Assembly: GCA_963204815.1 (NCBI GenBank)
Contig: CAUJHQ010000060.1
Location: 1 to 50,226, forward strand
Length of the DNA stretch: 50,226 nt
Reading direction: 5' to 3'
Origin: Pseudomonadota bacterium
Lineage (GTDB): Bacteria; Pseudomonadota; Gammaproteobacteria; Burkholderiales; Burkholderiaceae_C
The notes beneath the pieces are model-generated. The model saw only the letters and a program-made list of their open reading frames with translations. It was not told the origin of the DNA and did not search any database. Every line of letters starts with the position of its first letter. Positions within the stretch are counted from its first letter, which is position 1. The position numbers and the translations under genes were made by a program. Positions 23,874-33,642 of the stretch are shown piece by piece.

Positions 23874-25037
23874 ATGGATCTCGACCTCAGCCCCGCCCAG
23901 CGCGCGTTCCGCGACGAGGTGCGTGCCTTCATCCGCGACCGCCTGCCGGCCGACATCCGCCAGCGCCTGCGCCAGGGCCACCCGCCGCGCAAGGAGGACA
24001 CCGTCGCCTGGCAGCGCATCCTCCACGAACGCGGCTGGGCCGCGCCGCACTGGCCGCGCGCCTACGGTGGCGCCGAACTGGGCACGATGGAGCGGCTGAT
24101 CCTGCTCGACGAGATCTACCGCGCGCCGGCGCCGCTGCCGCAGGTGTTCAACGTCGGCATGCTGGGGCCGGTGCTGCTGAAGTACGGCACCGAGGCGCAG
24201 CGCACGTTCTTCATGCCCAAGCTGGCGCGACTGGACCTGTGGTTCTGCCAGGGCTTCTCGGAGCCGGGCTCGGGCTCCGACCTCGCGTCGCTGCGCACCG
24301 CCGCGCGACGCGACGGCGATCACTACGTCGTCAACGGCCAGAAGATCTGGACCACCACCGCGCACCTGGCGGACTGGGTGTTCGCGCTCGTTCGCACCGA
24401 CAGCGAGGCGCGCAAGCAGGAAGGCATCTCGTTCCTGCTGATCGACCTGAAGACGCCGGGCATCACGATCCGGCCCATCATCTCCATCGACGGCGGCCAC
24501 CACCTCAACGAGGTGTTCTTCGACGACGTGCGGGTGCCGGTGGCCAACCTGGTCGGCCAGGAGAACCGCGGCTGGGACTGCGCCAAGTTCCTGCTCGGCA
24601 ACGAGCGCACCGGCATCGCCAACGTGGGCCTGTGCCGCGAGCGGCTGGACTACGCGCGCGAGCTCGCGGCCCGCATCACGCAGGGAGGCCGCCCGCTCTC
24701 CGCCGACCCCGCGCTGCAGGCCGAGTTCGCCGAGCTCGACGCCGAGATCCGCGCGCTCGAGATCACGAACTGGCGCTTCCTGCTGACCGACGGCGAGCAG
24801 CAGCGCCTGCCGGCCTTCGCGTCGGTGCTGAAGCTCAAGGGCACGGAGCTGCAGCAGGCGCTGATGGCGCTGCTGGCGCGGCTGGACGGCCTGGGCGGGC
24901 TGGAACGCCGAGCCGACGCGGACACGCCGCGCCACGGCCCGCTGGCGCCGCGCTACTTCTACTCGCGCGCCGGCAGCATCTACGGCGGCACGAGCGAAGT
25001 GCAGAAGGACATCCTGGCCAAGGCCATCGTCGGTTGA
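23874..25037 (+). CDS. Acyl-CoA dehydrogenase, large-subunit type (PimC-like)
   Basis: Predicted 387-residue acyl-CoA dehydrogenase. FAD-contact motif SEPGSGSDLAS and QKIWTTTAHLADWVF are clear. Near the C-terminus the motif reads SIYGGTSEVQKDI, where the usual SCAD catalytic Glu position holds Gly; this is typical of subunits that work in two-protein dehydrogenases such as pimeloyl-CoA dehydrogenase PimCD. The next gene supplies a plausible partner eleven bases downstream. It heads an eight-gene plus-strand operon. Likely substrate: a long, dicarboxylic or cyclic acyl-CoA. The ribosome-binding site is weak. Confidence 0.92.
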   Translation: MDLDLSPAQRAFRDEVRAFIRDRLPADIRQRLRQGHPPRKEDTVAWQRILHERGWAAPHWPRAYGGAELGTMERLILLDEIYRAPAPLPQVFNVGMLGPVLLKYGTEAQRTFFMPKLARLDLWFCQGFSEPGSGSDLASLRTAARRDGDHYVVNGQKIWTTTAHLADWVFALVRTDSEARKQEGISFLLIDLKTPGITIRPIISIDGGHHLNEVFFDDVRVPVANLVGQENRGWDCAKFLLGNERTGIANVGLCRERLDYARELAARITQGGRPLSADPALQAEFAELDAEIRALEITNWRFLLTDGEQQRLPAFASVLKLKGTELQQALMALLARLDGLGGLERRADADTPRHGPLAPRYFYSRAGSIYGGTSEVQKDILAKAIVG

Positions 25038-25047
25038 GAGCGCGCCC

Positions 25048-26190
25048 ATGAACTTCGAACTGAACGACACCCAGCGGCAGCTGCAGGACAGCGTGCGCCG
25101 CCTGCTGGCCGACCATTGCAGCTTCGACAAGCGCCGCGCCATCGCCGCCAGTGCCGACGGGCGCAGCGCCGAACTCTGGTCGCGGCTGGCCGAACTCGGC
25201 GTCACCGGCCTGCGCGTGCCGGAAGCGCACGGCGGCTTCGGTGGCCGCCTGGAAGACCTGCTGCCGGTGCTGCAGGCCTGCGGCGCCGCGCTCGTCACCG
25301 AGCCGGTGCTCGCCAGCGCCGTGCTCGGCGCCACCGCGCTCGCGTGCGCGGCCGACGCCGCCACCGCGGCGCGCCTGCTGCCCGGCGTGGCCGACGGCAG
25401 CCGCATCGTGGCCTGGGCGCACGACGAGCCCGGCGCGCACCACGCCGAGTGCTGGGTCGAGACGCGTGCCGAAGCGCGCGCCGGCGGCTGGGTGCTCGCC
25501 GGCACGAAGAGCACGGTGCTGCACGGCGCGCTGGCGGCGCAGTTCGTCGTCAGCGCGCGCGTCGCCGGCGCGCCGGGCGACCGCGGCGGCCGCGCGCTTT
25601 TCGTCGTCGACGCCGGCGCCGCCGGCCTGCGGCGGCGCGACTTCCGCCTCGTCGACGACACGCCGGCGTCCGAACTGCAGCTCGAAGGCGTGGCCGCCAT
25701 GCCGCTCGGCGACCCGCACGACGGCGCCCACGCCACGCGCGCCATCGAGACCACGCTCGCCGCCGGCACCGCCGCCGCCTGCGCCGACATGCTGGGCGCC
25801 GCCGAAGAGGCGTTCCGCCTCAGCATGGACTACCTCAACGTGCGCCAGCAGTTCGGCCGCCTGATCGGCGCCAACCAGGCGCTGCGCCACCGCGCCGCCG
25901 ACATGCTGGTCAGCCTGGAGATGGCGCGCAGCATGGCGATGGCCGCGGCCGTCGCCGCCGACCGGCCGGGCGACGAGGACTCGGCCGCCGACCTGGCGCG
26001 CGCCAAGCTCGTCGTCGGCAAGCACGCGCGCCTGGTGTGCCAGCACGGCGTGCAGTGCCACGGCGGCATCGGCATGACCGAGGAATACGCGGTCGGCCAC
26101 TGCCTGCGCCGCGTGCACGTGCTGGACCACCTGTTCGGCGACGCCAGCGCGCAGGCGCAGCGGCTGGCCGCGCTGGCCGCGTTGGCCTGA
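25048..26190 (+). CDS. Acyl-CoA dehydrogenase, small-subunit type (PimD-like)
   Basis: Predicted 380-residue acyl-CoA dehydrogenase homologue of the divergent partner class. N-terminal helical domain, weakly conserved middle domain lacking the TEPxAGSD motif, and a C-terminal helical domain with YLNVRQQFGRLIGANQALRH and QCHGGIGMTEEYAVGH. The catalytic Glu motif of SCAD is absent. The pair with the preceding gene suggests a heteromeric enzyme as in PimCD or mycobacterial FadE pairs. Ala-rich composition is notable. It is followed after two bases by an enoyl-CoA hydratase. Confidence 0.9.
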   Translation: MNFELNDTQRQLQDSVRRLLADHCSFDKRRAIAASADGRSAELWSRLAELGVTGLRVPEAHGGFGGRLEDLLPVLQACGAALVTEPVLASAVLGATALACAADAATAARLLPGVADGSRIVAWAHDEPGAHHAECWVETRAEARAGGWVLAGTKSTVLHGALAAQFVVSARVAGAPGDRGGRALFVVDAGAAGLRRRDFRLVDDTPASELQLEGVAAMPLGDPHDGAHATRAIETTLAAGTAAACADMLGAAEEAFRLSMDYLNVRQQFGRLIGANQALRHRAADMLVSLEMARSMAMAAAVAADRPGDEDSAADLARAKLVVGKHARLVCQHGVQCHGGIGMTEEYAVGHCLRRVHVLDHLFGDASAQAQRLAALAALA

Positions 26191-26192
26191 CG

Positions 26193-27080
26193 ATGACCGC
26201 GTTCGACACGCTGCTGTGGCAGCGCGAAGGCCCGGTGCTGACGATCACGCTGCACCGGCCGCAGGCGCTGAACGCGATGACGGCCGCGATGCGCCGCGAG
26301 CTCTGCCACGCGCTGGACCTGGCCGACGCCGACGACGCCGTGCGAGCCATCGTCTTCACCGGCAGCGGGCGCGGCTTCTGCGCCGGCTTCGACCTGTCGG
26401 CCGGCCCAGCCGCTTTCGACAAGGCCGCAGCGCCGCCACCGCCCGGCGAGGCCGGGCGCGACGGCGGCGGCATCCTCGCGCTGCGCCTGTTCGCCAGCCG
26501 CAAGCTGCTGATCGGCGCCGTCAACGGCGCGGCGGTCGGCATCGGCGCGTCGATGCTGCTGCCGATGGACATCCGCATCGCCAGCACGGCGGCGCGTTTC
26601 GGCTTCGTCTTCGCGCGCCGCGGCATCGTGCCGGACGCCTGCGCCAGCTGGTTCCTGCCGCGCGTGGTGGGCATCTCGCGCGCGGTCGAATGGGCCACGT
26701 CCGGCCGCCTGCTCGGCGCCGACGAGGCACTGGCCGGCGGCCTGCTGCGCGAGACCTGCGCGCCCGAAGAACTGCTGGTCCGCGCGCACGCGCTGGCGCA
26801 CGAGGTGGCCGACCACGCCGCGCCGGTGTCGGTGGCGATGACGCGCCAGCTGATGTGGCGCATGCTCGGCGCCGACCACCCGATGCAGGCGCACCGCGTC
26901 GAGAGCCGCGCCATCGCCGAGCGCGGCGCCGCCGCCGATGCGCGCGAAGGCGTCGCCGCCTTCCTCGGCAAGCGCGCCCCCGCCTTCACCGACCGCGTGT
27001 CGGCCGACATGCCGGCCTGCTACCCCTGGTGGGACGAGCCCGCGTTCGACGACCCCGATTCCAGGAGACCGCCCCGATGA
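26193..27080 (+). CDS. Enoyl-CoA hydratase-family protein
   Basis: Predicted 295-residue crotonase. The oxyanion-hole parts are GRGFCAGFDLS and GAVNGAAVGIGAS. The active-site loop reads ARRGIVPDACASWFLPRVVG; the usual Glu of this subfamily (VPEA) is Asp here, a conservative change that could alter activity. The C-terminal tail (CYPWWDEPAFDDPD) is typical of long EchA-like members. ATG 26193 is two bases after the previous stop; a longer in-frame opening only shadows the dehydrogenase. Likely step: hydration of the enoyl-CoA produced by the upstream pair. Confidence 0.9.
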   Translation: MTAFDTLLWQREGPVLTITLHRPQALNAMTAAMRRELCHALDLADADDAVRAIVFTGSGRGFCAGFDLSAGPAAFDKAAAPPPPGEAGRDGGGILALRLFASRKLLIGAVNGAAVGIGASMLLPMDIRIASTAARFGFVFARRGIVPDACASWFLPRVVGISRAVEWATSGRLLGADEALAGGLLRETCAPEELLVRAHALAHEVADHAAPVSVAMTRQLMWRMLGADHPMQAHRVESRAIAERGAAADAREGVAAFLGKRAPAFTDRVSADMPACYPWWDEPAFDDPDSRRPPR

Positions 27081-28606
27081 CCGCCCCGCAGATCGTCCTC
27101 GACGACCGCGCCGTGCCCCGCGAGACCGTGCTCGAGCACGGCCGCCGCGCCGCCAGCGGCTTGCACGCGCTCGGCGTGCGCGAAGGCGACACCGTCGCGC
27201 TGCTGCTGCGCAACGACTTCGCCTTCTTCGAAGCACAGCAGGCCGCCGCCGCGCTGGGCGCCTACTGCGTGCCGATCAACTGGCACGGCCGCAGCGAAGA
27301 GGTGCGCTACATCCTCGACGACGCGCGGCCGAAGGTGCTGGTGGCGCATGCCGACCTGCTGGCGCCACTGCGCAGCGCGCTGCCCGCCGGCCTGCAGGTG
27401 CGCGTGGTGCCGACGCCGCCGGAGATCGCGCAGCGCTACGCGCTGTCCGCCGAGGCCTGCACGCCGCAGGCGGGCGACGCGGTGTGGCCGCAATGGCTGG
27501 CCGCCTTCGAGCCCTGGGCCGGCCCGCCGATGCGCAGCCGCGCGACCATGATCTACACCTCCGGCACCACCGGCCACCCGAAGGGCGTGCGGCGCGACGC
27601 CGCCACGCCCGAGCAGGCGGCCGCCTACGTGCAGATGCTGGCGCGCGTGTACGGCCTGGTGCCGGGCGTGCGCGCGCTGGTCGCCGGGCCGCTGTACCAC
27701 GCGTCGCCCAACGCCTACGGCCGCCAGGCGCTGCCCAACGCCGACATCGTGGTGCTGCAATCGAAGTTCGACCCCGAGGAAACGCTGGCCGCGATCCAGA
27801 AGCACCGCATCACGCACGCCGTGATGGTGCCGACGATGTTCGTGCGCCTGCTGAAGTTGCCGCCCGAGGTGCGCGCGCGCTACGACGTGAGCTCGATCCG
27901 CTGGGTCACGCACACCGGCGCGCCCTGCCCGGCCGAGGTCAAGCGCCAGCTGATGGACTGGTGGGGCCCGGTGGTCTATGAGACCTACGGCGGCAGCGAG
28001 GTCGGCACCGCCACGCTGGCCACGCCGGACGACGCGCTCGCGTTCCCCGGCAGCGTCGGCGTGCCGACACCCGGCACGCGCATCGCGTTCTACGCCGAAG
28101 ACGGCACGCGCCTGCCCGAAGGCGAGATCGGCGAGATCTACATGCGCGTGCCCTGCTACGCCGACTTCACCTACCTCAACAACCCCGAGAAGCGCGCCGG
28201 CGTCGAGCGCGACGGCCTCATCAGCGTGGGCGACGTGGGCTACCTGAAGGACGGCCACCTGTACCTGTGCGACCGCCGCTCCGACATGGTCATCTCGGCC
28301 GGCACCAACATCTACCCGGCCGAGATCGAGATGACGCTGCTGCAATGCCCCGGCGTGCAGGACTGCGCCGTCTTCGGCATCCCCGACGAGGAGTTCGGCG
28401 AGTCGCTCGCCGCCGCCGTGCAGTTGCTGCCCGGCGCCACGCTCACGGCGCAGGAGGTGCGCGACTACCTCGGTTCGCGGCTGGCGAAGTACAAGGTGCC
28501 GCGGCGCGTGGACTTCCATGCGGCGCTGCCGCGCCAGGACAGCGGCAAGATCTTCAAGCGCCAGCTGCGCGACCCGTTCTGGGAAGCCGCGGGCCGCAAG
28601 ATCTGA
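27077..28606 (+). CDS. AMP-forming acyl-CoA synthetase
   Basis: Predicted 509-residue ANL-superfamily ligase that activates a carboxylic acid to its CoA thioester. Visible motifs are the P-loop YTSGTTGHPKGVRR (about residue 157), the A5-type motif ETYGGSEVG, a hinge-region DRRSDMVISAG, and the catalytic Lys in PRQDSGKIFKR near the C-terminus. Missing is any N-terminal targeting signal; it is cytoplasmic. ATG 27077 overlaps the upstream stop (ATGA) and has CAGGAG before it. It likely provides the entry step for the acid imported by the neighbouring transport proteins. Confidence 0.93.
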   Translation: MTAPQIVLDDRAVPRETVLEHGRRAASGLHALGVREGDTVALLLRNDFAFFEAQQAAAALGAYCVPINWHGRSEEVRYILDDARPKVLVAHADLLAPLRSALPAGLQVRVVPTPPEIAQRYALSAEACTPQAGDAVWPQWLAAFEPWAGPPMRSRATMIYTSGTTGHPKGVRRDAATPEQAAAYVQMLARVYGLVPGVRALVAGPLYHASPNAYGRQALPNADIVVLQSKFDPEETLAAIQKHRITHAVMVPTMFVRLLKLPPEVRARYDVSSIRWVTHTGAPCPAEVKRQLMDWWGPVVYETYGGSEVGTATLATPDDALAFPGSVGVPTPGTRIAFYAEDGTRLPEGEIGEIYMRVPCYADFTYLNNPEKRAGVERDGLISVGDVGYLKDGHLYLCDRRSDMVISAGTNIYPAEIEMTLLQCPGVQDCAVFGIPDEEFGESLAAAVQLLPGATLTAQEVRDYLGSRLAKYKVPRRVDFHAALPRQDSGKIFKRQLRDPFWEAAGRKI

Positions 28607-28608
28607 AG

Positions 28609-29616
28609 ATGGCGACGGACGCGGCCGACACCGCCGCTGCACTGCGCGCGGCCCTGCTGCGCCACGGCGGCACCGACGGCGAGGTGCAGGCGCTGCAGCG
28701 GCTGACGGGCGGCGCCACCAAGCAGACCTGGGCCTTCGACTGGGTGAGTCGTGATCGCGTGGACCGACTGATCCTGCAGCAGATGACCGAGGTGCCGGCG
28801 GCCCCCGGCGGCCCACCCAAGCTGTCGGCCGAGCAGGACGCGGCGCTGATGGTGGTGGCGCGCGAACACGGCGTGCCGGCCCCGGTGCTGCGCCTCGTGC
28901 TCGACCCCGCCGGGCCACTGGGCCGCGGCTACGTCACCGAGCGCGTCGACGGCGAGACGCTGGGCCGCAAGCTCGTGGCCGACGCGGCGCTCGCGCCCGC
29001 CCGTGCCGTGCTCGCGCGCCAATGCGGCGCGGCGCTCGCCGCCATCCACCGCCTGCCGGCGCAGCGCCTGCCCTTCCTGCAGGTGCTGTCGCCGGCCGAC
29101 GAGCTGCGGCTGTACGTGGCGCTGCTCGGCGGCCTGGAACGCCGCCACGCCGCGCTGGCCTACGCCGTGCGCTGGGTCGCCGACCGCCTGCCCGCGCGCT
29201 GGGCGCAGGCCGTCGTCCACACCGACTTCCGCACCGGCAACCTGATCGTCGGCCCCGAGGGCCTGCGCTGCGTGCTCGACTGGGAGATCGCGCGCATCGG
29301 CGACCCGATGCAGGACCTGGCCGTGCTGTGCCTGCGCACCTGGCGCTTCGGCGGCACGCCGCCGGTCGGCGGCTTCGGCACGCGCGAGGACCTGTACGCG
29401 GCCTACGAAGCGGCGGGCGGCATGCGTGTCGACCCCGAACGCGTGCGCTTCTGGGAGGTGTTCAACAACCTCAAGTGGGCCATCTCCTGCGTGCGCCGCG
29501 GCTCGGCCCGGCGCGCCGACGGCCGGCCGGCGGGCATCGAACTCGGTGCCATCGGCCGCCGGCTCGAGGAACCGTTGTGGGACCTGCTGGGCCTGACGAC
29601 GGAGGCGGCACGATGA
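28609..29616 (+). CDS. Aminoglycoside phosphotransferase-like kinase (ACAD10/LvaA type)
   Basis: Predicted 335-residue kinase of the APH/choline kinase fold. The catalytic loop [13 protein letters not shown] (H-x-D-x4-N) and the metal-binding [16 protein letters not shown] are intact, and TGGATKQTW near residue 32 resembles the nucleotide-binding loop. Such kinases occur with acyl-CoA dehydrogenases as the N-terminal domain of ACAD10/11 and as LvaA of levulinate catabolism, where they phosphorylate a hydroxyacyl-CoA. The gene follows the synthetase by two bases and overlaps the DUF6285 gene (ATGA). A drug-resistance role is unlikely in this setting. Confidence 0.88.
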   Translation: MATDAADTAAALRAALLRHGGTDGEVQALQRLTGGATKQTWAFDWVSRDRVDRLILQQMTEVPAAPGGPPKLSAEQDAALMVVAREHGVPAPVLRLVLDPAGPLGRGYVTERVDGETLGRKLVADAALAPARAVLARQCGAALAAIHRLPAQRLPFLQVLSPADELRLYVALLGGLERRHAALAYAVRWVADRLPARWAQAVVHTDFRTGNLIVGPEGLRCVLDWEIARIGDPMQDLAVLCLRTWRFGGTPPVGGFGTREDLYAAYEAAGGMRVDPERVRFWEVFNNLKWAISCVRRGSARRADGRPAGIELGAIGRRLEEPLWDLLGLTTEAAR

Positions 29617-29995
29617 GCGCGCCGGTGCCCGACGCCGCCACGCTGCTGCAGGCGGCCGCCGACTACCTGGAAGGCGCGCTGCTGCCCACGCTGGACGGCT
29701 ACCACCGCTTCCAGACCCGCGTCACCGTGAACGCGCTGCGCATCGTGATGCGCGAACTGCAGCTGGCGCCGGCGCAGCGGGCCGACGAGCATGCGCGCCT
29801 GGCCGCGCTGCTGGGCCACGACGGCGACACCGCGGCGCTCGAAGCCGAGCTCGCCGCCGCCCTGGTCGACGGCCAGCGCCCCCCCGACGACCCCTCCCTG
29901 ATCGACCACCTGCGCCGCACCTTGCGCGACGCGCTGGCCATCCACAACCCGAAGTGGGCCGCCGATGCGGCCCCCGACAACCCGAGGACCGCTCC

Positions 29996-29999
<4 letters not shown>
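29613..29999 (+). CDS. DUF6285 protein, probable partner of the kinase
   Basis: Predicted 128-residue small helical protein: [20 protein letters not shown] at the N-terminus and [15 protein letters not shown] near the end are the recognisable stretches of the DUF6285 family, which is found beside APH-like kinases in catabolic operons. In levulinate catabolism a small protein of this position (LvaB) is needed for the kinase; equivalence is my inference. Its start overlaps the kinase stop and its stop overlaps the start of the next dehydrogenase (ATGA), showing tight co-translation. No enzymatic motif is visible. Confidence 0.82.
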
Positions 30000-31135
<1,136 letters not shown>

Positions 31136-31170
31136 CCCGGCGCCCCAGCCGACGACAAGGAGACAAGACG

Positions 31171-32139
31171 ATGACGATGACCCGCCGACAGGTCCTGCAG
31201 GTCGCCAGCGGCGCCGCCGCCACGCTGGCCGTGCCGCTGCTGCGCGCGCAGGGCGCCTTCCCGAACGCGCCGCTGCGCATCGTGATCACGGTGCCCGCGG
31301 GCGGCGGGCACGACGCGATGATGCGGCTGGTGGGCCAGAAGATCAGCGAGAGCTGGGGCCAGACCTGCGTGGTCGAGTCCAGGCCCGGCGCCAGCGGCGC
31401 CATCGCCGCGGTGGCAGTGGCCCGTTCGCCGGCCGACGGCCACACGATGCTGCTGACGAACAGCAACTTCCTCAGCACCACGATCCTGCAGCCGAACGCC
31501 GGCTACAAGGTGAGCGACTTCGTGCCCGTGAGCATGCAGGTGCTGACGCCGATCGCCATCGGCGTGCGCTCGGGCCTCAACGTCAACACGATCCAGGAAT
31601 GGGTGGCGCTGGCGAAGAAGCAGCCGGGCAAGCTGACCTACGGCTCCTACGGCCAGGGCTCGGGCGGCCACTTCGTCGGCGAGCAGCTCAACGCCGCCGC
31701 CGGCATCGAGACCACGCACGTGCCCTACAAAGGCGAGGCGCCGGCGATCCAGGACGTGCTGGGCGGCCAGATCGACGCCGTCATCGCGTCGCTCGGCGGC
31801 GCGTCGCGCCACCCCGGCAAGATCAAGGCGCTGGCCATCGCCAGCCCGACGCGTTTCCCGATCTACAACGACGTGCCCACCTTCGCCGAGGCCGGCCTGC
31901 CCGACGTCAACATGCCGGGCTGGGGCGGCGTCTTCCTGCCGGCGGCGACGCCGAAGGCGGTGGTCGCGAAGCTGAGCGCCGAGCTGAACCGCGTGATCAT
32001 GCTGCCCGACGTGCAGGCCAAGATGCTGGACCTGGGCTTCGAATCGGTGGGCTGGGGCGCCGACAAGCTGCAGGCCTTCCTCGACGAGCAACTCGTGAAG
32101 ACGCGCAAGCTGGTCGATTCGGGGCGCGTGAAGCTCTGA
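31171..32139 (+). CDS. Bug/TctC-family periplasmic substrate-binding protein
   Basis: Predicted 322-residue exported receptor. The N-terminus MTMTRRQVLQVASGAAATLA has a twin-arginine look and ends at LRA-QGAFP. Markers are PLRIVITVPAGGGHDAMM, SPADGHTMLL and HVPYKGEAP. ATG 31171 has AAGGAGA six bases upstream and is 35 bases after the dehydrogenase stop, making it the last gene of the operon. Its co-transcription with the CoA ligase suggests it binds the acid that the ligase activates. Confidence 0.92.
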   Translation: MTMTRRQVLQVASGAAATLAVPLLRAQGAFPNAPLRIVITVPAGGGHDAMMRLVGQKISESWGQTCVVESRPGASGAIAAVAVARSPADGHTMLLTNSNFLSTTILQPNAGYKVSDFVPVSMQVLTPIAIGVRSGLNVNTIQEWVALAKKQPGKLTYGSYGQGSGGHFVGEQLNAAAGIETTHVPYKGEAPAIQDVLGGQIDAVIASLGGASRHPGKIKALAIASPTRFPIYNDVPTFAEAGLPDVNMPGWGGVFLPAATPKAVVAKLSAELNRVIMLPDVQAKMLDLGFESVGWGADKLQAFLDEQLVKTRKLVDSGRVKL

Positions 32140-32165
32140 CACGGGCGGTGGCGCGGTCGGCGCTG

Positions 32166-32196
32166 CCGTGACGGCACGGGCCGCGCGCCGTCACGG
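32166..32196. terminator. Bidirectional hairpin between convergent genes
   Basis: A perfect 10-base inverted repeat, CCGTGACGGC (32166-32175) and GCCGTCACGG (32187-32196), with an 11-base loop. It lies between the end of the catabolic operon and the convergent DUF2798 gene, whose stop codon is inside the right arm. No T-run follows, so termination would be imperfect or Rho-assisted. Confidence 0.5.
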
Positions 32197-32421
32197 ACGG
32201 CGCGCGACCAGCAGTGCCACCAGGCGGCGCGCCAGCGGCGCCGCGACCAGCACCACCGGGAAGGCCACCGCCCAGGCGGTGAGCCAGGCGCCGAGCCAGA
32301 GGCCGGCGTACGGCTCGCCGAATCCGACGGCGCGGTAGGTCGAGATGCCCGACACCAGCAGCGACATCAGTCCCGACAGGATCAGGCCGAACAGTGCGGG
32401 GGCCGCTTGAGGTGGCAGCAT
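32191..32421 (-). CDS. DUF2798 small membrane protein
   Basis: Predicted 76-residue protein with two hydrophobic helices (about 8-28 and 42-65), matching the DUF2798 pattern LSGLMSLLVSGISTYR followed by WLTAWAVAFPVVLVAAPLARR. Function is unknown in the family. It ends the minus-strand set of DUF2938, flavodoxin and DUF2798 genes that probably starts at the MerR-type promoter at 33603. Spacing to the flavodoxin gene is 25 bases. Confidence 0.82.
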   Translation of the reverse strand: MLPPQAAPALFGLILSGLMSLLVSGISTYRAVGFGEPYAGLWLGAWLTAWAVAFPVVLVAAPLARRLVALLVARRP

Positions 32422-32446
32422 GTCGGTTCTCCTCGGGGCGTTTCGT

Positions 32447-33016
32447 TCAGGCCGGCTGTTGCACGCGGTCCAGGCTGCGCGCGACGTGCCGACCGAAGAG
32501 GCGCGCGGTCTTGACGTCGCCCGGGACGAAGGCGTCCGCGGGTGCCGAGTGCCCGGCCTGCGCCATCAGCCCCGTCCACGAGCCCAGCCGGTTGGCCGCC
32601 TCGTCGTAAGGCACGCCGGCGTGCTGCTCGGGCAGGATGGGATTGCCCACCCACAGCATGCCGTGCTGCATGCTGAAGACGAACATCGACAGCAGCGTCG
32701 ACTGCTTGTCGCCCGACGGCAGCGAAGACACCGTGAAGCCGGCGGCGAGCCGGCCCTTGAGCTGCTGCGTCCGCCACAGGCGCCCGGTGGCGTCCATGAA
32801 GCCCTTGAAGGGCGCGCTGACGCCGCCCAGGTAGGTCGGCGAGCCGAAGACGAAGCCGTCGTAGCCGACGAGGGTGTCCGGCGCGCGGGCCGCGTCCTCG
32901 GCCCGGATCAGCCGGGCGTCGACGCCTTCGATTTCCGACGCACCGGCGAGCACGTGGCGCGCGATGAACTCGGTGTGCCCATGGGCGCTGTGATAGACGA
33001 TGGCGAGTTGGCTCAT
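32447..33016 (-). CDS. Flavodoxin-fold NAD(P)H:quinone oxidoreductase-like protein
   Basis: Predicted 189-residue WrbA/NADPH-dependent FMN reductase-type protein. The FMN phosphate loop is YHSAHGHTE near the N-terminus, and GSPTYLGGVSAPFKGFMDATG carries the second FMN loop. Members reduce quinones by two electrons and protect from oxidative stress. It is downstream of a DUF2938 gene and under a likely MerR regulator, a set commonly responding to electrophiles or redox cyclers. The ribosome-binding site is not strong but the start ATG fits the family. Confidence 0.88.
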   Translation of the reverse strand: MSQLAIVYHSAHGHTEFIARHVLAGASEIEGVDARLIRAEDAARAPDTLVGYDGFVFGSPTYLGGVSAPFKGFMDATGRLWRTQQLKGRLAAGFTVSSLPSGDKQSTLLSMFVFSMQHGMLWVGNPILPEQHAGVPYDEAANRLGSWTGLMAQAGHSAPADAFVPGDVKTARLFGRHVARSLDRVQQPA

Positions 33017-33064
33017 GGGGGTGGTCTCCAGGAAGGTCGAGGGTTCTCGGAAGCGGCCGCCGGT

Positions 33065-33559
33065 TCAGGCGGCCAGGGTCGCCAGCACGGCGGCCGCGAG
33101 GTACAGGCCGGCGCCGAAGGCGGCGTGGTTGGCCAGGTTGCGAAAGGCGTTCTTCAGCGGCGCCGGCGTCTTCAGCGCCAGCACGCCGGCGCCCATCGCC
33201 GGCTGCATCACGAACCAGGGCGCGGCGACCGTGAGCACGCCGAAGGCCAGCGCCGGCGCCGCCGTCGGCCGGTCGAGCCATGCGGCGCCCTGCCACCCGA
33301 CCAGCAGGGCCGCGTACACGATGCCGACGGCGTAGTGCGTCAGCCAGCCCAGGCCTTGTTCGAACCGGACCGGCGCGGCCCGGGCGATGGCGGAATGCGC
33401 CAGGCGGCCGTGCGCGATGTGCCCGACCCAGCGGCCGACCATCGCGAAGCCGGTGCCCGGCAGGCCCAGGCGCGCGGCCAGCGCCAGCCAGGCGTCCATG
33501 CAGGCGGTGGCGCCGATGCCGACGAGGGCGACGCGCGCGGCGGTGGTCAGGGTGCTCAT
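33065..33559 (-). CDS. DUF2938 membrane protein
   Basis: Predicted 164-residue protein with about four hydrophobic segments. The N-terminus STLTTAARVALVGIGATACMDAWLAL and the central GRWVGHIAHGRL match the DUF2938 family of inner-membrane proteins without a known function. ATG 33559 is preceded by GAGGAGA; a longer frame to 33628 runs through the promoter and is not used. It is the first gene after the MerR-type promoter, with transcription expected to start near 33596. Confidence 0.85.
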   Translation of the reverse strand: MSTLTTAARVALVGIGATACMDAWLALAARLGLPGTGFAMVGRWVGHIAHGRLAHSAIARAAPVRFEQGLGWLTHYAVGIVYAALLVGWQGAAWLDRPTAAPALAFGVLTVAAPWFVMQPAMGAGVLALKTPAPLKNAFRNLANHAAFGAGLYLAAAVLATLAA

Positions 33560-33602
33560 GGGGTTCTCCTCGAATCGCTTGCAGGCCGGAGCCGGTGAAG
33601 GC

Positions 33603-33633
33603 AATATAGAAGTTGAAGTCAACTTCAAGTCAA
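33603..33633 (-). promoter_or_regulatory. MerR-type promoter with 19-base spacer and palindromic operator
   Basis: On the minus strand TTGACT (bases 33628-33633), exactly 19 bases, TATATT (33603-33608). The long spacer contains the near-perfect palindrome TTGAAGT-N2-ACTTCAA (33613-33628). This is the classic arrangement in which a MerR protein untwists DNA to activate. The regulator gene starts ten bases away on the other strand. Confidence 0.82.
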
Positions 33634-33642
33634 GCGGTCTCG

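Noticed and set aside
28609..29616. Aminoglycoside resistance gene
   Set aside because: The fold is shared, but the operon context with acyl-CoA ligase and dehydrogenases and the DUF6285 partner fit a catabolic kinase.
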